DNA from: a virus
DNA: 41,294 nt
Strand: one strand, 5' to 3'
IMG/VR virus record: IMGVR_UViG_3300027714_000039
Span: 1 to 41,294 of that record
Shown: positions 1 through 7,765 of the stretch, piece after piece
Layout: every line of letters starts with the position of its first letter
Position numbering within the stretch: position 1 is the stretch's first letter
Made by a program: the position numbers and the translations under genes
The notes under the pieces: model-generated
The model's database searches: none
The model's input: the letters and a program-made list of their open reading frames with translations, nothing else
What the model was told of the DNA's origin: nothing

Positions 1-4
1 ATAA

Positions 5-33
5 AAATTGATTATATTTATACTATAAATAAC
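5..33 (+). promoter_or_regulatory. Phage promoter module, short form
   Basis: The AT-rich stretch carries ATATTTATA followed at once by CTATAAATAA, 30 bases before the first gene. The same core recurs near 690, 2665, 11364, 11666, 11918, 15640 and 16050, each time 20-50 bases upstream of a gene. That repetition is seen directly. The role as promoter is inferred. The TATAAATA string matches the T4 late-promoter core, and a gp55-like sigma factor is encoded at 26103. Confidence 0.6.
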
Positions 34-63
34 AGCAAATAACTAACTAAAAAAAATTAAAAA

Positions 64-408
64 ATGCCAAAATTAAATTTACAAGCAAGATCAGCTCAAT
101 CACATTCAGTAACTGAATACCACATTCACACAATTACTGAAGACTTCTTTAAGCTAACCAAAAAGGAGTTAACAGACCTAGTACAAGCTGGAGAAGTACT
201 GATGTTCAAATCTCATTTAGATGAACAAGGCACTTTACTTAAAGCTTCAGACGTTGATGTGTACCAAGAAGTAGTAATCTATACGGAAGTACAAAGACAA
301 AACAATCCTCAAAATTTAGAATACACTCCTCAAGAAGCTTTATCATATATGACCAACATACAGATTATGGAAGAAGAATCAACTAACTTATCAATAAATA
401 ATATATAA
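64..408 (+). CDS. Hypothetical protein, 114 aa
   Basis: I do not recognise this protein. It is soluble, with no signal peptide or membrane segment. The N-terminus is basic and polar (MPKLNLQARS), and the C-terminal third is rich in E, N and S. The ATG lies about 30 bases after a promoter-like element at 5-33, in an A-rich leader without a Shine-Dalgarno sequence. It is the first gene of a short operon with the gene at 419. Confidence 0.75.
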   Translation: MPKLNLQARSAQSHSVTEYHIHTITEDFFKLTKKELTDLVQAGEVLMFKSHLDEQGTLLKASDVDVYQEVVIYTEVQRQNNPQNLEYTPQEALSYMTNIQIMEEESTNLSINNI

Positions 409-418
409 AAAAACTAAA

Positions 419-607
419 ATGGGAGAACATCAAAAAACACAATTACTGTTTAACTTCAAAAAATTTGGATCAGTTTTAATCATGGGAGTAGATAAAGAAA
501 CTAATGAGGAAGTAAACACTAAAGTATTTGGAGAAGGAGATAATGAAGATATGATACTGCAATTCATTACTGACTTGGAGAATGAAGATTTAGATATATT
601 TGTTTAA
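419..607 (+). CDS. Small acidic hypothetical protein, 62 aa
   Basis: I do not recognise it. It starts 10 bases after the previous stop, so it is probably co-transcribed. The second half is strongly acidic (EGDNEDMILQF, DLENEDLDIFV), which is common in small early phage proteins that bind host factors. That role is only a guess. A promoter module follows at 632, so this is the end of its operon. Confidence 0.65.
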   Translation: MGEHQKTQLLFNFKKFGSVLIMGVDKETNEEVNTKVFGEGDNEDMILQFITDLENEDLDIFV

Positions 608-631
608 TTAAAAAAAGATTATGGAAGAAAA

Positions 632-710
632 TTGTTAATAACTTTTTCAAAATAATCACCCCTGATTTTCCGGTTCAATAAAAAATGATTATATTTAACT
701 ATAAATAAAC
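632..710 (+). promoter_or_regulatory. Intergenic promoter module, copy 1
   Basis: This block of about 78 bases begins TTGTTAATAACTTTTT, continues with CACCCCTGATTTTCCGG, and ends with the ATATTTAACTATAAATAA promoter core. It is almost identical (one mismatch seen by eye) to the copy at 2606-2685. Looser copies lie at 11616, 11856 and 15578. The GTTAATAAC part is a near-palindrome and could be an operator. The middle part can form a weak hairpin. The module precedes the gene at 740. Confidence 0.65.
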
Positions 711-739
711 AACTAATAACTAACTAAAAAATAAAAAGT

Positions 740-1366
740 ATGTCAAAAGAAAAAATTCAATTCGAACTCACGTTTAACAAAGATATCTTCGCAGTAGTAT
801 ATCTTGACCATGATGGTTACGTAGACCCAACTGCAACTCAAGGTTCAACAGCTACAAATGCAGATGGTTCTCCATTACTAGGAGAATTAATGGTAGCTAA
901 AGGTTCAAAAACAACAATATCAGAACAAAGCTTTATTGCACTGTTAAGTTGTGATGGTCTTTCAACCTCAGCTAGAGATGAATATACAGATTTACCGCTA
1001 AACTATTCTTATAGCTTAAAGGATATTTGTAATGCTAGAAAAATTACAACTTGGACTCAAGTTGAAGAAAATTGGAAAGATGCTAGATTCTACGACAAAG
1101 ATTCAATCATCGGTTATAAAGGTAGTATCAACTGTGCTACACAAATTGATACGTACAAAACAAAAATGCATAATCTAAGACCTAATGGTCCAAGTGGTCC
1201 AAATCATCATGATGCATCTTATAACGAAGATAAATGGATGGAACAAAAAGATACACATACCTTCGATACAGAGCGTGGTAGATGGTTTAAGAATCCAGAA
1301 AATAAAGATATTGAGGTTCCTTCTTCAATAGACTTAGATATCCAAATGGCTAACGAATATAGCTAA
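740..1366 (+). CDS. Hypothetical protein, 208 aa
   Basis: I do not recognise it. It is a soluble protein of ordinary composition with no signal peptide. It has a G/T/S-rich stretch near residues 30-50 and a His/Asn/Pro-rich stretch near residues 145-158 (RPNGPSGPNHHDAS). It is transcribed from promoter module copy 1. Its TAA stop shares one base with the ATG of the next gene (TAATG), which points to translational coupling with the SWIM-type protein. Confidence 0.75.
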   Translation: MSKEKIQFELTFNKDIFAVVYLDHDGYVDPTATQGSTATNADGSPLLGELMVAKGSKTTISEQSFIALLSCDGLSTSARDEYTDLPLNYSYSLKDICNARKITTWTQVEENWKDARFYDKDSIIGYKGSINCATQIDTYKTKMHNLRPNGPSGPNHHDASYNEDKWMEQKDTHTFDTERGRWFKNPENKDIEVPSSIDLDIQMANEYS

Positions 1367-1587
1367 TGGTATTTGAATCAAATTTTATAAAAAAAGTAAT
1401 TGAAGATGGTTTAATAGAACATAAACCTAAAATTATTGAAAATCAATGGTCAATACAAGGAAGTACTGGAAATGACTATACTGTAAAACTAAATGATTCA
1501 GGTTCATATGAATGTAATTGTATAGGATTTAGAAGGGTAAAAGACGGTAAATGTAAACACATTAAACAGGTTATAAATAAAAAATAA
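1366..1587 (+). CDS. Small SWIM-type zinc-finger protein, 73 aa
   Basis: The C-terminal half contains the pattern CxC-x(9)-CxH (YECNCIGFRRVKDGKCKH, residues about 48-65), which fits the SWIM zinc-finger signature CxC...CxH. SWIM domains bind DNA or protein in SWI2/SNF2 proteins, MuDR transposases and archaeal or bacterial regulators. Here the domain is almost the whole protein. The start overlaps the previous stop by one base. A nucleic-acid-binding role is inferred and no partner is visible. Confidence 0.65.
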   Translation: MVFESNFIKKVIEDGLIEHKPKIIENQWSIQGSTGNDYTVKLNDSGSYECNCIGFRRVKDGKCKHIKQVINKK

Positions 1588-1592
1588 AAAGA

Positions 1593-1889
1593 ATGACAAA
1601 AAAAGATTTAATAGTAGATTTTGTATCCAGACAAGGCAAATATGGAGCTAGATTTACAGAAATTCAGAAGTTCATTTATGAACACAACAACCCAGGCATG
1701 ACGTATGGTAGAAATAATAGAGGATATTATTGTTCTGCATTTTCAAGTTGGGGTTATGATGGAACAGATAGACGGTATCTATTAAAAGGAGATACATGTT
1801 TAGTTAAATTAGGTGAATTATATTTTGCAAAGAAAAATGGCAAGATATTACATACACAAAAAAGACAAGAAGTAGTATGGGAAAATTAA
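1593..1889 (+). CDS. Hypothetical protein, 98 aa
   Basis: I do not recognise it with certainty. Residues 1-30 (KKDLIVDFVSRQGKYGARFTEI) look like the first helices of a winged-helix domain, and later Tyr/Gly-rich strands could form a wing, so a DNA-binding role is possible. It starts six bases after the SWIM-type gene and is followed by a 36-residue ORF, all in the operon from the 632 module. Confidence 0.7.
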   Translation: MTKKDLIVDFVSRQGKYGARFTEIQKFIYEHNNPGMTYGRNNRGYYCSAFSSWGYDGTDRRYLLKGDTCLVKLGELYFAKKNGKILHTQKRQEVVWEN

Positions 1890-1902
1890 ATAAATAAATA
1901 AT

Positions 1903-2013
1903 ATGACAAAATTGATTTGGAGATTATATTCTCAAAAAAAGATTACCCTCGAGGTAGCAGTAGAGCTATTATCAAAACATGATAGAAGCAAAGAAAAAGT
2001 AAGAAGATATTAA
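1903..2013 (+). CDS. Very small hypothetical protein, 36 aa
   Basis: An uninterrupted frame starts MTKLIWRLYSQ and ends SKEKVRRY. It begins 13 bases after the preceding stop and ends 13 bases before the next start, so it fills the gap between two accepted genes. It is basic and could form one or two amphipathic helices. Only the spacing and context support it. Confidence 0.5.
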   Translation: MTKLIWRLYSQKKITLEVAVELLSKHDRSKEKVRRY

Positions 2014-2026
2014 AAGAAAATAAATT

Positions 2027-2605
2027 ATGAAAAAATATTACGGAACAGTAGCATTTATGGGATTTACAATAGCATTTGTATTATTATTTGCCTATTTGAC
2101 CCCAGAACCTAAACAACCAACACAAGGCATTCCCCACAATTATTATACCCCAGATGTTTGGGAAGATACACTAGAATTTAATTCAGAAGACTTTATAGAC
2201 ATAGATTCTATAGAAGAACATGATTGTCAATTAATGGATAAGGAAGCGATAGATTGGACAGGAACAACCCAAGGAGAAGATACTCTTGGTGTTAGAGCAA
2301 CCATGTATCATCCAGTAGAAGGACAATGTGACTCATCTCCATTGATAACAGCCGACGGCAGCATCATAGACCCATATAAAGTATCTAGTTGGAACTGGAT
2401 TGCAGTTTCTAGAGACTTATTAGTATCAGGAGGAGGTTGCCTTAATTATGGAGATTCAGTATACGTAATAGCAGGACACAAAACAGGTTGGTATATTATA
2501 CATGATACCATGCATAAAAGAAAAACAAACCAAATAGATTTTTTAGAGTCTATTGGTACTCAGGTATATAGATACACAGAAGCTTCTATGATAATCAATT
2601 CATAA
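2027..2605 (+). CDS. Membrane-anchored 3D-domain (RlpA/MltA-like barrel) protein
   Basis: The N-terminus has a basic start and one hydrophobic segment (residues about 5-24), so it is a signal anchor or uncleaved signal. After a polar linker, residues about 88-185 carry the features of the 3D domain, a double-psi beta-barrel seen in lytic transglycosylases and cell-wall hydrolases: ATMYHP near the start, ITADGSIID, WIAVSRDLL, GDSVYVIAG and the closing HDTMHKRKTNQIDF with two Asp residues. In known families these Asp residues give the motif its name and include the catalytic one. A role in peptidoglycan cleavage during lysis is inferred. It is the last gene before promoter copy 2. Confidence 0.65.
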   Translation: MKKYYGTVAFMGFTIAFVLLFAYLTPEPKQPTQGIPHNYYTPDVWEDTLEFNSEDFIDIDSIEEHDCQLMDKEAIDWTGTTQGEDTLGVRATMYHPVEGQCDSSPLITADGSIIDPYKVSSWNWIAVSRDLLVSGGGCLNYGDSVYVIAGHKTGWYIIHDTMHKRKTNQIDFLESIGTQVYRYTEASMIINS

Positions 2606-2685
2606 TTGTTAATAACTTTTTGAAAATAATCACCCCTGATTTTCCGGTTCAATAAAAAATGATTATATTTAACTATAAATAAAAA
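2606..2685 (+). promoter_or_regulatory. Intergenic promoter module, copy 2
   Basis: This block matches the one at 632-710 almost base for base: TTGTTAATAACTTTTT, then CACCCCTGATTTTCCGG, then ATATTTAACTATAAATAA. It drives the nucleotidase and DNA ligase genes. Two such long near-identical intergenic blocks show that the whole module, not only the promoter core, is conserved or recently copied. Confidence 0.65.
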
Positions 2686-2696
2686 CAACTAATACT

Positions 2697-3158
2697 ATGA
2701 CAAAATTACGAATATATATAGATATGGATGGAGTTCTTTGCAACTTTGAAAAGGCAAAAGAAAACCACCCAGATTTTGGAAAGAAAGGTTTTAGACCAGA
2801 TTTAGAATTAGATTTTTCTAAGTTTGAACCTATGACTGGAGCCATTGAAGCTGTACAAAAACTAACTGATATGGGTCATGATTTATTCATCGCAACAACT
2901 CCACCCTGGAACCATCCAGATGCTTGGGGTCAAAAAAGAAATTGGGTTGAAAAACACTTACCAACACTTAAAAAGAAAATGGTATTGACCCATAGAAAAG
3001 ATTTACTCAAGGGTGATATACTCATTGATGATACTAGATTTAGAGGCCAACCTGATTTTGAAGGTGAATGGATGTGGTTTGGTAAAGACGGAATGGATTG
3101 GCCTTATGTAGTAGAAACAATAAGAAATATGACCGATATGCTAAAAATAATAAAATAA
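2697..3158 (+). CDS. HAD-family 5'(3')-deoxyribonucleotidase
   Basis: The N-terminal motif IDMDGVLC (residues 8-15) is the HAD nucleophile motif DxDG, with Asp9 as the expected phospho-acceptor and Asp11 as acid/base. Further on are FIATTPPWNHP (motif II region), a Lys in the HRKDLLKGD stretch and the acidic LIDDTRF motif that binds magnesium. Order and length (153 aa) fit the NT5C family of small 5'-nucleotidases, which dephosphorylate deoxynucleoside monophosphates. Such enzymes are common in T4-like phages, where they adjust nucleotide pools. It lies three bases upstream of DNA ligase in the same transcript. Confidence 0.85.
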   Translation: MTKLRIYIDMDGVLCNFEKAKENHPDFGKKGFRPDLELDFSKFEPMTGAIEAVQKLTDMGHDLFIATTPPWNHPDAWGQKRNWVEKHLPTLKKKMVLTHRKDLLKGDILIDDTRFRGQPDFEGEWMWFGKDGMDWPYVVETIRNMTDMLKIIK

Positions 3159-3161
3159 AAT

Positions 3162-4478
3162 ATGGATACAGAAGACTTACTAAAACGATTTGGATTGATG
3201 GTTACAGAACTATCATCTACAACGTCTAATAACAATAAAAAAGATATACTACATAAGTGGGGTAGTGCATACCCCGAATTACTTACTTTGATGGAATATA
3301 TCTATTCAGATTACAAAAAATATTATGTGACTAGTTCTAACTGTAAGAAAAAGAATGAATTATGTCATAAACATTATCTTGGAAGCCTATTTTGCATGCT
3401 AGATAATCTTGATAATAGGGTTTGGACCGGCCATGAGGCAATATCTTATGTAAATGGATTTGTACAAAATTATCCAGAATATGAAGATTTAATATGGAAG
3501 ATACTAGATAGAGATATGAAATGCAGAGTATCTACTTCTTTAATCAATAAGGTATTTCCTAATACTATTCCAGTATTTAAGGTAGCTCTTGCAGACACCT
3601 ATAAACCAGGTATGGCAGATTTTGAAGAAGATATGTGGCTATGTAGTAGAAAACTTGATGGCGTCAGATGTCTTGCTATGATAGATGAAGATGGAGACAT
3701 CAAATTTTATTCTAGGGGTGGTAACGAATTTCTAACACTTGACAATGTTAAAAAAGACCTTCAAAAATTACAACTTAGTGGAGTAGTACTTGACGGAGAA
3801 TTATGTATTGTCGATGAAGATGGTAATGAAGACTTCCAATCAGTTATGAAGGAAATAAATAGAAAAAACCATACAATAGAAAATCCGTTACTACAAGTAT
3901 TTGATTTTCTTACACTTGATGAATTTAACAATCAAGAAGGAGTAACAGAATTAGGAATGAGATTAACATTTTTAAGAGGAGCACTTGATAGAACCTCATA
4001 TGAAGGCGAAGATATCAAACACTTAAAGGTATTAGAACAACTACTTATCACAAATTCAGATTCATTTCAAGTATTATTTGATCAGGCCTCAGCAAATGGT
4101 TGGGAAGGCCTAATGTTAAGAAAAAATGTATCTTATGTTGGTAAAAGAAGTAAAGATTTGTTAAAGGTTAAAAAATTCTATGATGAAGAATATATAGTTA
4201 AAGGTATAGAATTCGGTGATATGCGGTACATTAAAGAAGGAGTAGAAGTAGAAGAAGAGATGGTGAGTAATATAACAATAGAACATAAAGGAAATACTGT
4301 TGGTGTTGGTTCTGGCTTCTCAATGGATGAAAGAAAAAAATACTTCAAAAATCCTGAATTATTAATGGGAAAAACAGTGACAATACAATATTTTGAAGAA
4401 AGTAAGAATAAAGATGGAGAATATAGTTTAAGGTTTCCAGTATTAAAGCATGTTTACGAAAATGAAAGAAATTGCTAA
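3162..4478 (+). CDS. ATP-dependent DNA ligase
   Basis: The nucleotidyltransferase motifs are visible in order: motif I KLDGVR with the adenylated lysine at residue 164, motif III LDGELC (about 210-215), motif IIIa FDFLTLDE (about 247-254), motif IV EGLMLRK (315-321) and motif V LLKVKKF (333-339). An N-terminal helical region of about 150 residues and a C-terminal OB-fold region complete a 438-residue enzyme, near the size of T4 gp30. It seals nicks in phage DNA during replication and repair. It directly follows the nucleotidase in the operon from the 2606 module. The tRNA-like RNA follows. Confidence 0.93.
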   Translation: MDTEDLLKRFGLMVTELSSTTSNNNKKDILHKWGSAYPELLTLMEYIYSDYKKYYVTSSNCKKKNELCHKHYLGSLFCMLDNLDNRVWTGHEAISYVNGFVQNYPEYEDLIWKILDRDMKCRVSTSLINKVFPNTIPVFKVALADTYKPGMADFEEDMWLCSRKLDGVRCLAMIDEDGDIKFYSRGGNEFLTLDNVKKDLQKLQLSGVVLDGELCIVDEDGNEDFQSVMKEINRKNHTIENPLLQVFDFLTLDEFNNQEGVTELGMRLTFLRGALDRTSYEGEDIKHLKVLEQLLITNSDSFQVLFDQASANGWEGLMLRKNVSYVGKRSKDLLKVKKFYDEEYIVKGIEFGDMRYIKEGVEVEEEMVSNITIEHKGNTVGVGSGFSMDERKKYFKNPELLMGKTVTIQYFEESKNKDGEYSLRFPVLKHVYENERNC

Positions 4479-4494
4479 TAAAATGATATTTATA

Positions 4495-4774
4495 TATGAT
4501 AACCACTTAAATGATTGGGTGTAGCAGAATCGGGTAGAAATAATTAACGTTATTCTTTAGAGTAGTAGAGTATATTAAACTCGACCCTCCCCATGGTAAA
4601 TGCCATCACTCTGGTAGTAACATCGCCAAAAGTGACAGAAAAGGATAAGATTATATCTTTCCCAGGTCTAAAAGCAAGCTAGACTTGACCAAAGGCTTTT
4701 TAAGTTTTTACCTTACAAATCAGTTTGTGAAAAACTGTGGGTTCGAATCCCACCGCCCAATCATGGTTATCATA
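4495..4774 (+). ncRNA. Structured RNA with tRNA-like acceptor and T-arm, unknown type
   Basis: There is no gene in this gap of about 315 bases, but it holds a folded RNA. The ends are complementary: 4495-4504 pairs perfectly with 4765-4774 (10 bp), and 4511-4521 pairs with 4754-4764 (11 bp with one G-U), with a six-base bulge on the 5' side. Within it TTGGGTG/CGCCCAA can be a tRNA acceptor stem, followed by a box-A-like TAGCAGAATCGGGTAGA. At the 3' end is a perfect T-arm, GTGGG-TTCGAAT-CCCAC (4737-4753). The roughly 200 bases between hold several hairpins, for example an 8-bp stem with one bulge (GGATAAGAT/ATCTTTCC), CAGGTCTA/TAGACTTG, and AGTTTTT/AAAAACT. I cannot find a D-stem, an anticodon arm or group I intron core motifs. 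It could be an intron-bearing or degenerate tRNA or a new tRNA-mimic RNA. Confidence 0.55.
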
Positions 4775-4794
4775 TTATTAAACAAAACGGTTAT

Positions 4795-5364
4795 ATGGAC
4801 ATAAGAGATTTTGCAACAACAAGCAGAAAAATGGAATGGTTAAATAGTTTAAGAGTATTCTTAGAACAAGGGCCAAGCCAACATTCCCACAAACAACGAA
4901 AAGGTTTTATAGGTAGCTGTGTATACAGATTCAGCCATTCAGGTTTTCCATTAAAACTAATGTCAGAAGAGGCATTGAAAAGAAGACAAGATAGAGATCA
5001 TAAAGGATTGAGACCCATGTGGACAAGTGATCATGTTTATTCTTGCAATAGGATATCAGAATATCTAATAAAAGTATTTGATGAAGGATCTAAAGATTGG
5101 GATGATATCTGTAAAGAATTACCATTTTTACTCACAACTATCGAGGTATCTCCAAAAGAGAATAATCGTTTAGGTGTATCACAAAGAGGTGGAAAAAAAT
5201 ATAATATACAAGACTTATTTGATATGCAGCATTACAAAGATTGTGGAATAAGGTTGGTAGAAAAACCAGATAAATTAAAAAAGGACGGCACACCTAGAAG
5301 AGGTGCAACATATTTTGATGAAGAACTTAGAACCCCAGCAATAAAAAATATAATATCATGGTAA
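4795..5364 (+). CDS. Hypothetical protein, 189 aa
   Basis: I do not recognise it. The protein is basic and soluble, with several His and Arg residues in the first half (QHSHKQRK, RRQDRDHK) and a late Lys-rich region (KPDKLKKDGTPRRG). That composition suggests nucleic-acid contact, but no motif is clear. It is the first gene after the structured RNA and ends one base before the SET-domain gene, with which it is probably co-translated. Confidence 0.75.
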   Translation: MDIRDFATTSRKMEWLNSLRVFLEQGPSQHSHKQRKGFIGSCVYRFSHSGFPLKLMSEEALKRRQDRDHKGLRPMWTSDHVYSCNRISEYLIKVFDEGSKDWDDICKELPFLLTTIEVSPKENNRLGVSQRGGKKYNIQDLFDMQHYKDCGIRLVEKPDKLKKDGTPRRGATYFDEELRTPAIKNIISW

Positions 5365-5365
5365 T

Positions 5366-5740
5366 ATGAAAAAGGTACACCTTACATATAATTACTTGCC
5401 GCAAAAAGACTCAGAAAGATTTTGGACTATAAAGGATATCCATGATGGAAGAGGCTTTGGAGTATATGCAAATAATGATATATCTATTGGGTCATCTATA
5501 GGAGACTCTCACTATATTATAGATAATATGGCAATTGCAATAACTGAATTAGGTAAATTCCATAATCATTCAGAAAATTCAAACTGTGAAGCAATAGATA
5601 TAATGTATAGTATGGAACTTATAGCAAAAACTAATATACTAGCTGGAGATGAATTAACTGTAAACTATTCAGATTACAAACGTATATTAAATATAGAAAA
5701 ACCAAATAAAAATTGGAAAAAAAGTGTTAAAAAGTTTTAA
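5366..5740 (+). CDS. SET-domain protein lysine methyltransferase-like
   Basis: The compact 124-residue protein shows the SET-domain hallmarks in order: GRGFGVYA (28-35), which binds S-adenosylmethionine; NHSENSN (67-73), matching the NHSxxxN motif of the pseudoknot; and GDELTVNY (94-101), matching GEELxxxY with its catalytic Tyr. SET proteins transfer methyl groups to lysine side chains. Stand-alone SET proteins occur in bacteria and some large phages, where targets are mostly unknown. It has no pre- or post-SET zinc domains. It follows the 189-aa gene with almost no gap. Confidence 0.8.
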   Translation: MKKVHLTYNYLPQKDSERFWTIKDIHDGRGFGVYANNDISIGSSIGDSHYIIDNMAIAITELGKFHNHSENSNCEAIDIMYSMELIAKTNILAGDELTVNYSDYKRILNIEKPNKNWKKSVKKF

Positions 5741-5795
5741 TATGTCAAAAAAATTTATTATATTAAACTATTAAAGTAATTAAACGGAGAATAAA

Positions 5796-6119
5796 ATGAA
5801 CACAAACCCAAGAAATCCAATCACACAAGCATTGGACGCTCAATTTAGAGCAGATTTACTTCAAGCTATTGCACAATTAGAAATCTACCTAAACAATTCA
5901 GTTGGAGGTTCTGGTACTGCTAATATAATTGAAGAATGTAAGAAGTTAGTTGAACAAATTGTATCAAAACAAGAGTGTATAAAATACACCCATCAACTAT
6001 ATATGAAAAGCAATGAAGAAGAAGAAGTATTAGATTCATCTGACCTAGAAGCAACTGTACATGGTCTAGTAGAAAAAATGGATAAATTTTTAACAGCATT
6101 AGGACAAGGAGAAGAATAA
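5796..6119 (+). CDS. Hypothetical helical protein, 107 aa
   Basis: I do not recognise it. The sequence reads as three amphipathic helices around a Gly/Ser turn (NNSVGGSGTAN), with an acidic patch (EEEEVLDSSDLE). No membrane segment is present. A good ribosome binding site (CGGAGA) precedes the ATG. Its stop codon abuts the start of the next gene, so the two are coupled. Confidence 0.75.
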   Translation: MNTNPRNPITQALDAQFRADLLQAIAQLEIYLNNSVGGSGTANIIEECKKLVEQIVSKQECIKYTHQLYMKSNEEEEVLDSSDLEATVHGLVEKMDKFLTALGQGEE

Positions 6120-6311
6120 ATGTATTATCAAGTAAGAGTAAAAATCGCAATCGACACAGGTAAGGGCGTAAAACAAGCAAAAGAACAATATTTAGTAGAA
6201 GCAGCATCAGTAACAGATGCAGAAGCAGTGACAACATTAGAAATGACAGAAGGTGGAGTTGATTTCGAAGTAGTTGAAGTCAAAAAATCAGATATTTGTA
6301 AGGTATTGTAA
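6120..6311 (+). CDS. Small DUF4494-like protein, 63 aa
   Basis: The pattern MYYQVRVK, then GKGVKQAKEQYLVEAASVTDAEA, resembles my recollection of the DUF4494 family, which is found mostly in Bacteroidota and their phages and is usually longer than this. The match is from memory and covers only the first 40 residues. Its start directly follows the previous stop, and its own stop overlaps the next ATG (TAATG). Confidence 0.6.
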   Translation: MYYQVRVKIAIDTGKGVKQAKEQYLVEAASVTDAEAVTTLEMTEGGVDFEVVEVKKSDICKVL

Positions 6312-7135
6312 TGAATGACATTTGGAATAACATCAATTGGTATAATATGCACTTATGTGAATATTATAATGTTACGCCACAAGAAGCCTTAGCACTAGGA
6401 ACAAGGACTTCAGGAAGAAAACCATCTCTGCCTGGTTCAAAAACATGTAAACCAGTATCAGGTATGACATACGAAGATATATGGGATCTATCACCACGAA
6501 AATCAGAAGAAGAAATTTTCAAATTTTATAAAGACCAAGGCTCATGGAGCGCATTCAGACAATGTGTCCGCCATGCAGATCAGCTTGATGAACACCTATT
6601 AGTTTTTGGTGATATATTTAATAGTGGTATGCATGTTGTAGAGTACGGTTGTGGAGTTGCACCCTTTTTATTTACATTAGCCAATTCTATAGTAAATCCA
6701 ACAGAAACAGATATAAGAATATCTTTATCAGATGTAGATTGCGAGCATTTAGATTTTGGTCATTGGCGAATGGGTAAAATACTCAATGATAGACGATATA
6801 AGAATTTTAATTTATATAAGGAAACAATTAAGCCAAATGAGTTACCAAAATATAAAGAAAAAATAGATATAGCTATAGTGACCGAAGTATTTGAACATGT
6901 TCCTGATCCTATAAAGGTAGCAGATAATTTATTAAGCCAAATGAGTGAAGGTGGTATGATTTTGGAAAATTTTATCAAGCATGAACCAGATGATGGTGGT
7001 GGACCTGATTTAGAATCTGCAGCTAGACAAAGAAAACAGTATTACGAATACCTACATTCTAATTTCAAATTGATAGGAGGACGTAAAGAACAAGAACTTC
7101 CAAATGGAAATCGAATATGGAAAAGACTAATATGA
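6311..7135 (+). CDS. Class I SAM-dependent methyltransferase
   Basis: Motif I is VVEYGCGVAPF at about residues 109-119, the glycine-rich SAM-binding loop. An acidic strand end (SLSDVDCEHLDF) follows, then IAIVTEVFEHVPDP (post-motif near 190-205) and SEGGMILENF. This is the Methyltransf_11/23-type Rossmann fold. The first 100 residues are an extra N-terminal region. The acceptor cannot be read from the sequence: small molecule, sugar, protein or nucleic acid are all possible. The gene overlaps its upstream neighbour by one base and its downstream neighbour by an ATGA. Confidence 0.8.
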   Translation: MNDIWNNINWYNMHLCEYYNVTPQEALALGTRTSGRKPSLPGSKTCKPVSGMTYEDIWDLSPRKSEEEIFKFYKDQGSWSAFRQCVRHADQLDEHLLVFGDIFNSGMHVVEYGCGVAPFLFTLANSIVNPTETDIRISLSDVDCEHLDFGHWRMGKILNDRRYKNFNLYKETIKPNELPKYKEKIDIAIVTEVFEHVPDPIKVADNLLSQMSEGGMILENFIKHEPDDGGGPDLESAARQRKQYYEYLHSNFKLIGGRKEQELPNGNRIWKRLI

Positions 7136-7341
7136 TAACTTATCTATTTATAGGTATTGTATTTGGTTTTTTTGTAGAGTTAGTTAGAGATGCAATACTA
7201 AAACAATATCCAACACTATATCCATGGGAACAGTCGAAAGATCCATATAACATTATAATAAGACTTGTACTTATTTTATTATGGCCTATAGGCTTAATCA
7301 TATTTTGGTATGGATTTTATAGAAGTTATTTTAAGAAATAG
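7132..7341 (+). CDS. Small membrane protein, two segments, 69 aa
   Basis: Two hydrophobic segments (about residues 1-16 and 43-63) flank a polar loop with a Pro/Trp turn. I chose the ATG at 7132 because it overlaps the preceding TGA as ATGA, a typical coupled start. An ATG five codons upstream would give a longer overlap. The function is unknown. Confidence 0.65.
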   Translation: MITYLFIGIVFGFFVELVRDAILKQYPTLYPWEQSKDPYNIIIRLVLILLWPIGLIIFWYGFYRSYFKK

Positions 7342-7358
7342 GTAAAGAGATAAGAAAA

Positions 7359-7571
7359 ATGGGCAAGGGACTAATTACAGAATACAATTATACAGAAGAA
7401 CCAGATAAATCATATCAAATACTTAAAGAATTTGATGATGGTTCAGTTGTTGTAGTACTAAATGGTTTGACACAGACGATGGAAATTAAAGGTCTTGAAA
7501 ATGCAATGGATTATGTAGCAACATTAAATGAACATGCAGTAGGCCACAAATATAAGGTTAGAGGAATATGA
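7359..7571 (+). CDS. Hypothetical protein, 70 aa
   Basis: I do not recognise it. It is a small soluble protein, likely alpha/beta, with a valine-rich strand (DGSVVVVLNG) in the middle. It starts 17 bases after the membrane-protein gene and ends in an ATGA overlap with the next gene. Confidence 0.7.
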   Translation: MGKGLITEYNYTEEPDKSYQILKEFDDGSVVVVLNGLTQTMEIKGLENAMDYVATLNEHAVGHKYKVRGI

Positions 7572-7765
7572 ATAGATATACAAAACACGGATTAACACAG
7601 TTACCATTAGAAGAGAAGAGAGGATGGTCTAGACTTAAGTGGAAGTTTAAGGGTATAGAGAAGTCGGCATTAGTTAAATATCCAAATAGCTATATGGCTA
7701 TCCTATGGGAAAATGGAGTAGAGAAGGTAACAGAAGAGAAGGTTTGGACTAATCCGGATGTTTGA
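7568..7765 (+). CDS. Small basic hypothetical protein, 65 aa
   Basis: I do not recognise it. It is rich in Lys, Arg and Trp (RGWSRLKWKFKGIEK), which fits a compact beta-rich nucleic-acid-binding fold, but no family motif is visible. It overlaps the previous gene as ATGA and the next gene by eight bases. Confidence 0.65.
   Translation: MNRYTKHGLTQLPLEEKRGWSRLKWKFKGIEKSALVKYPNSYMAILWENGVEKVTEEKVWTNPDV

Noticed and set aside
4495-4774. tmRNA or group I intron for the RNA after DNA ligase
   Set aside because: No G3-U70 pair and no tag frame, so not a tmRNA. I could not find paired P3/P7 segments or the usual core motifs of group I introns, so I left it unclassified.
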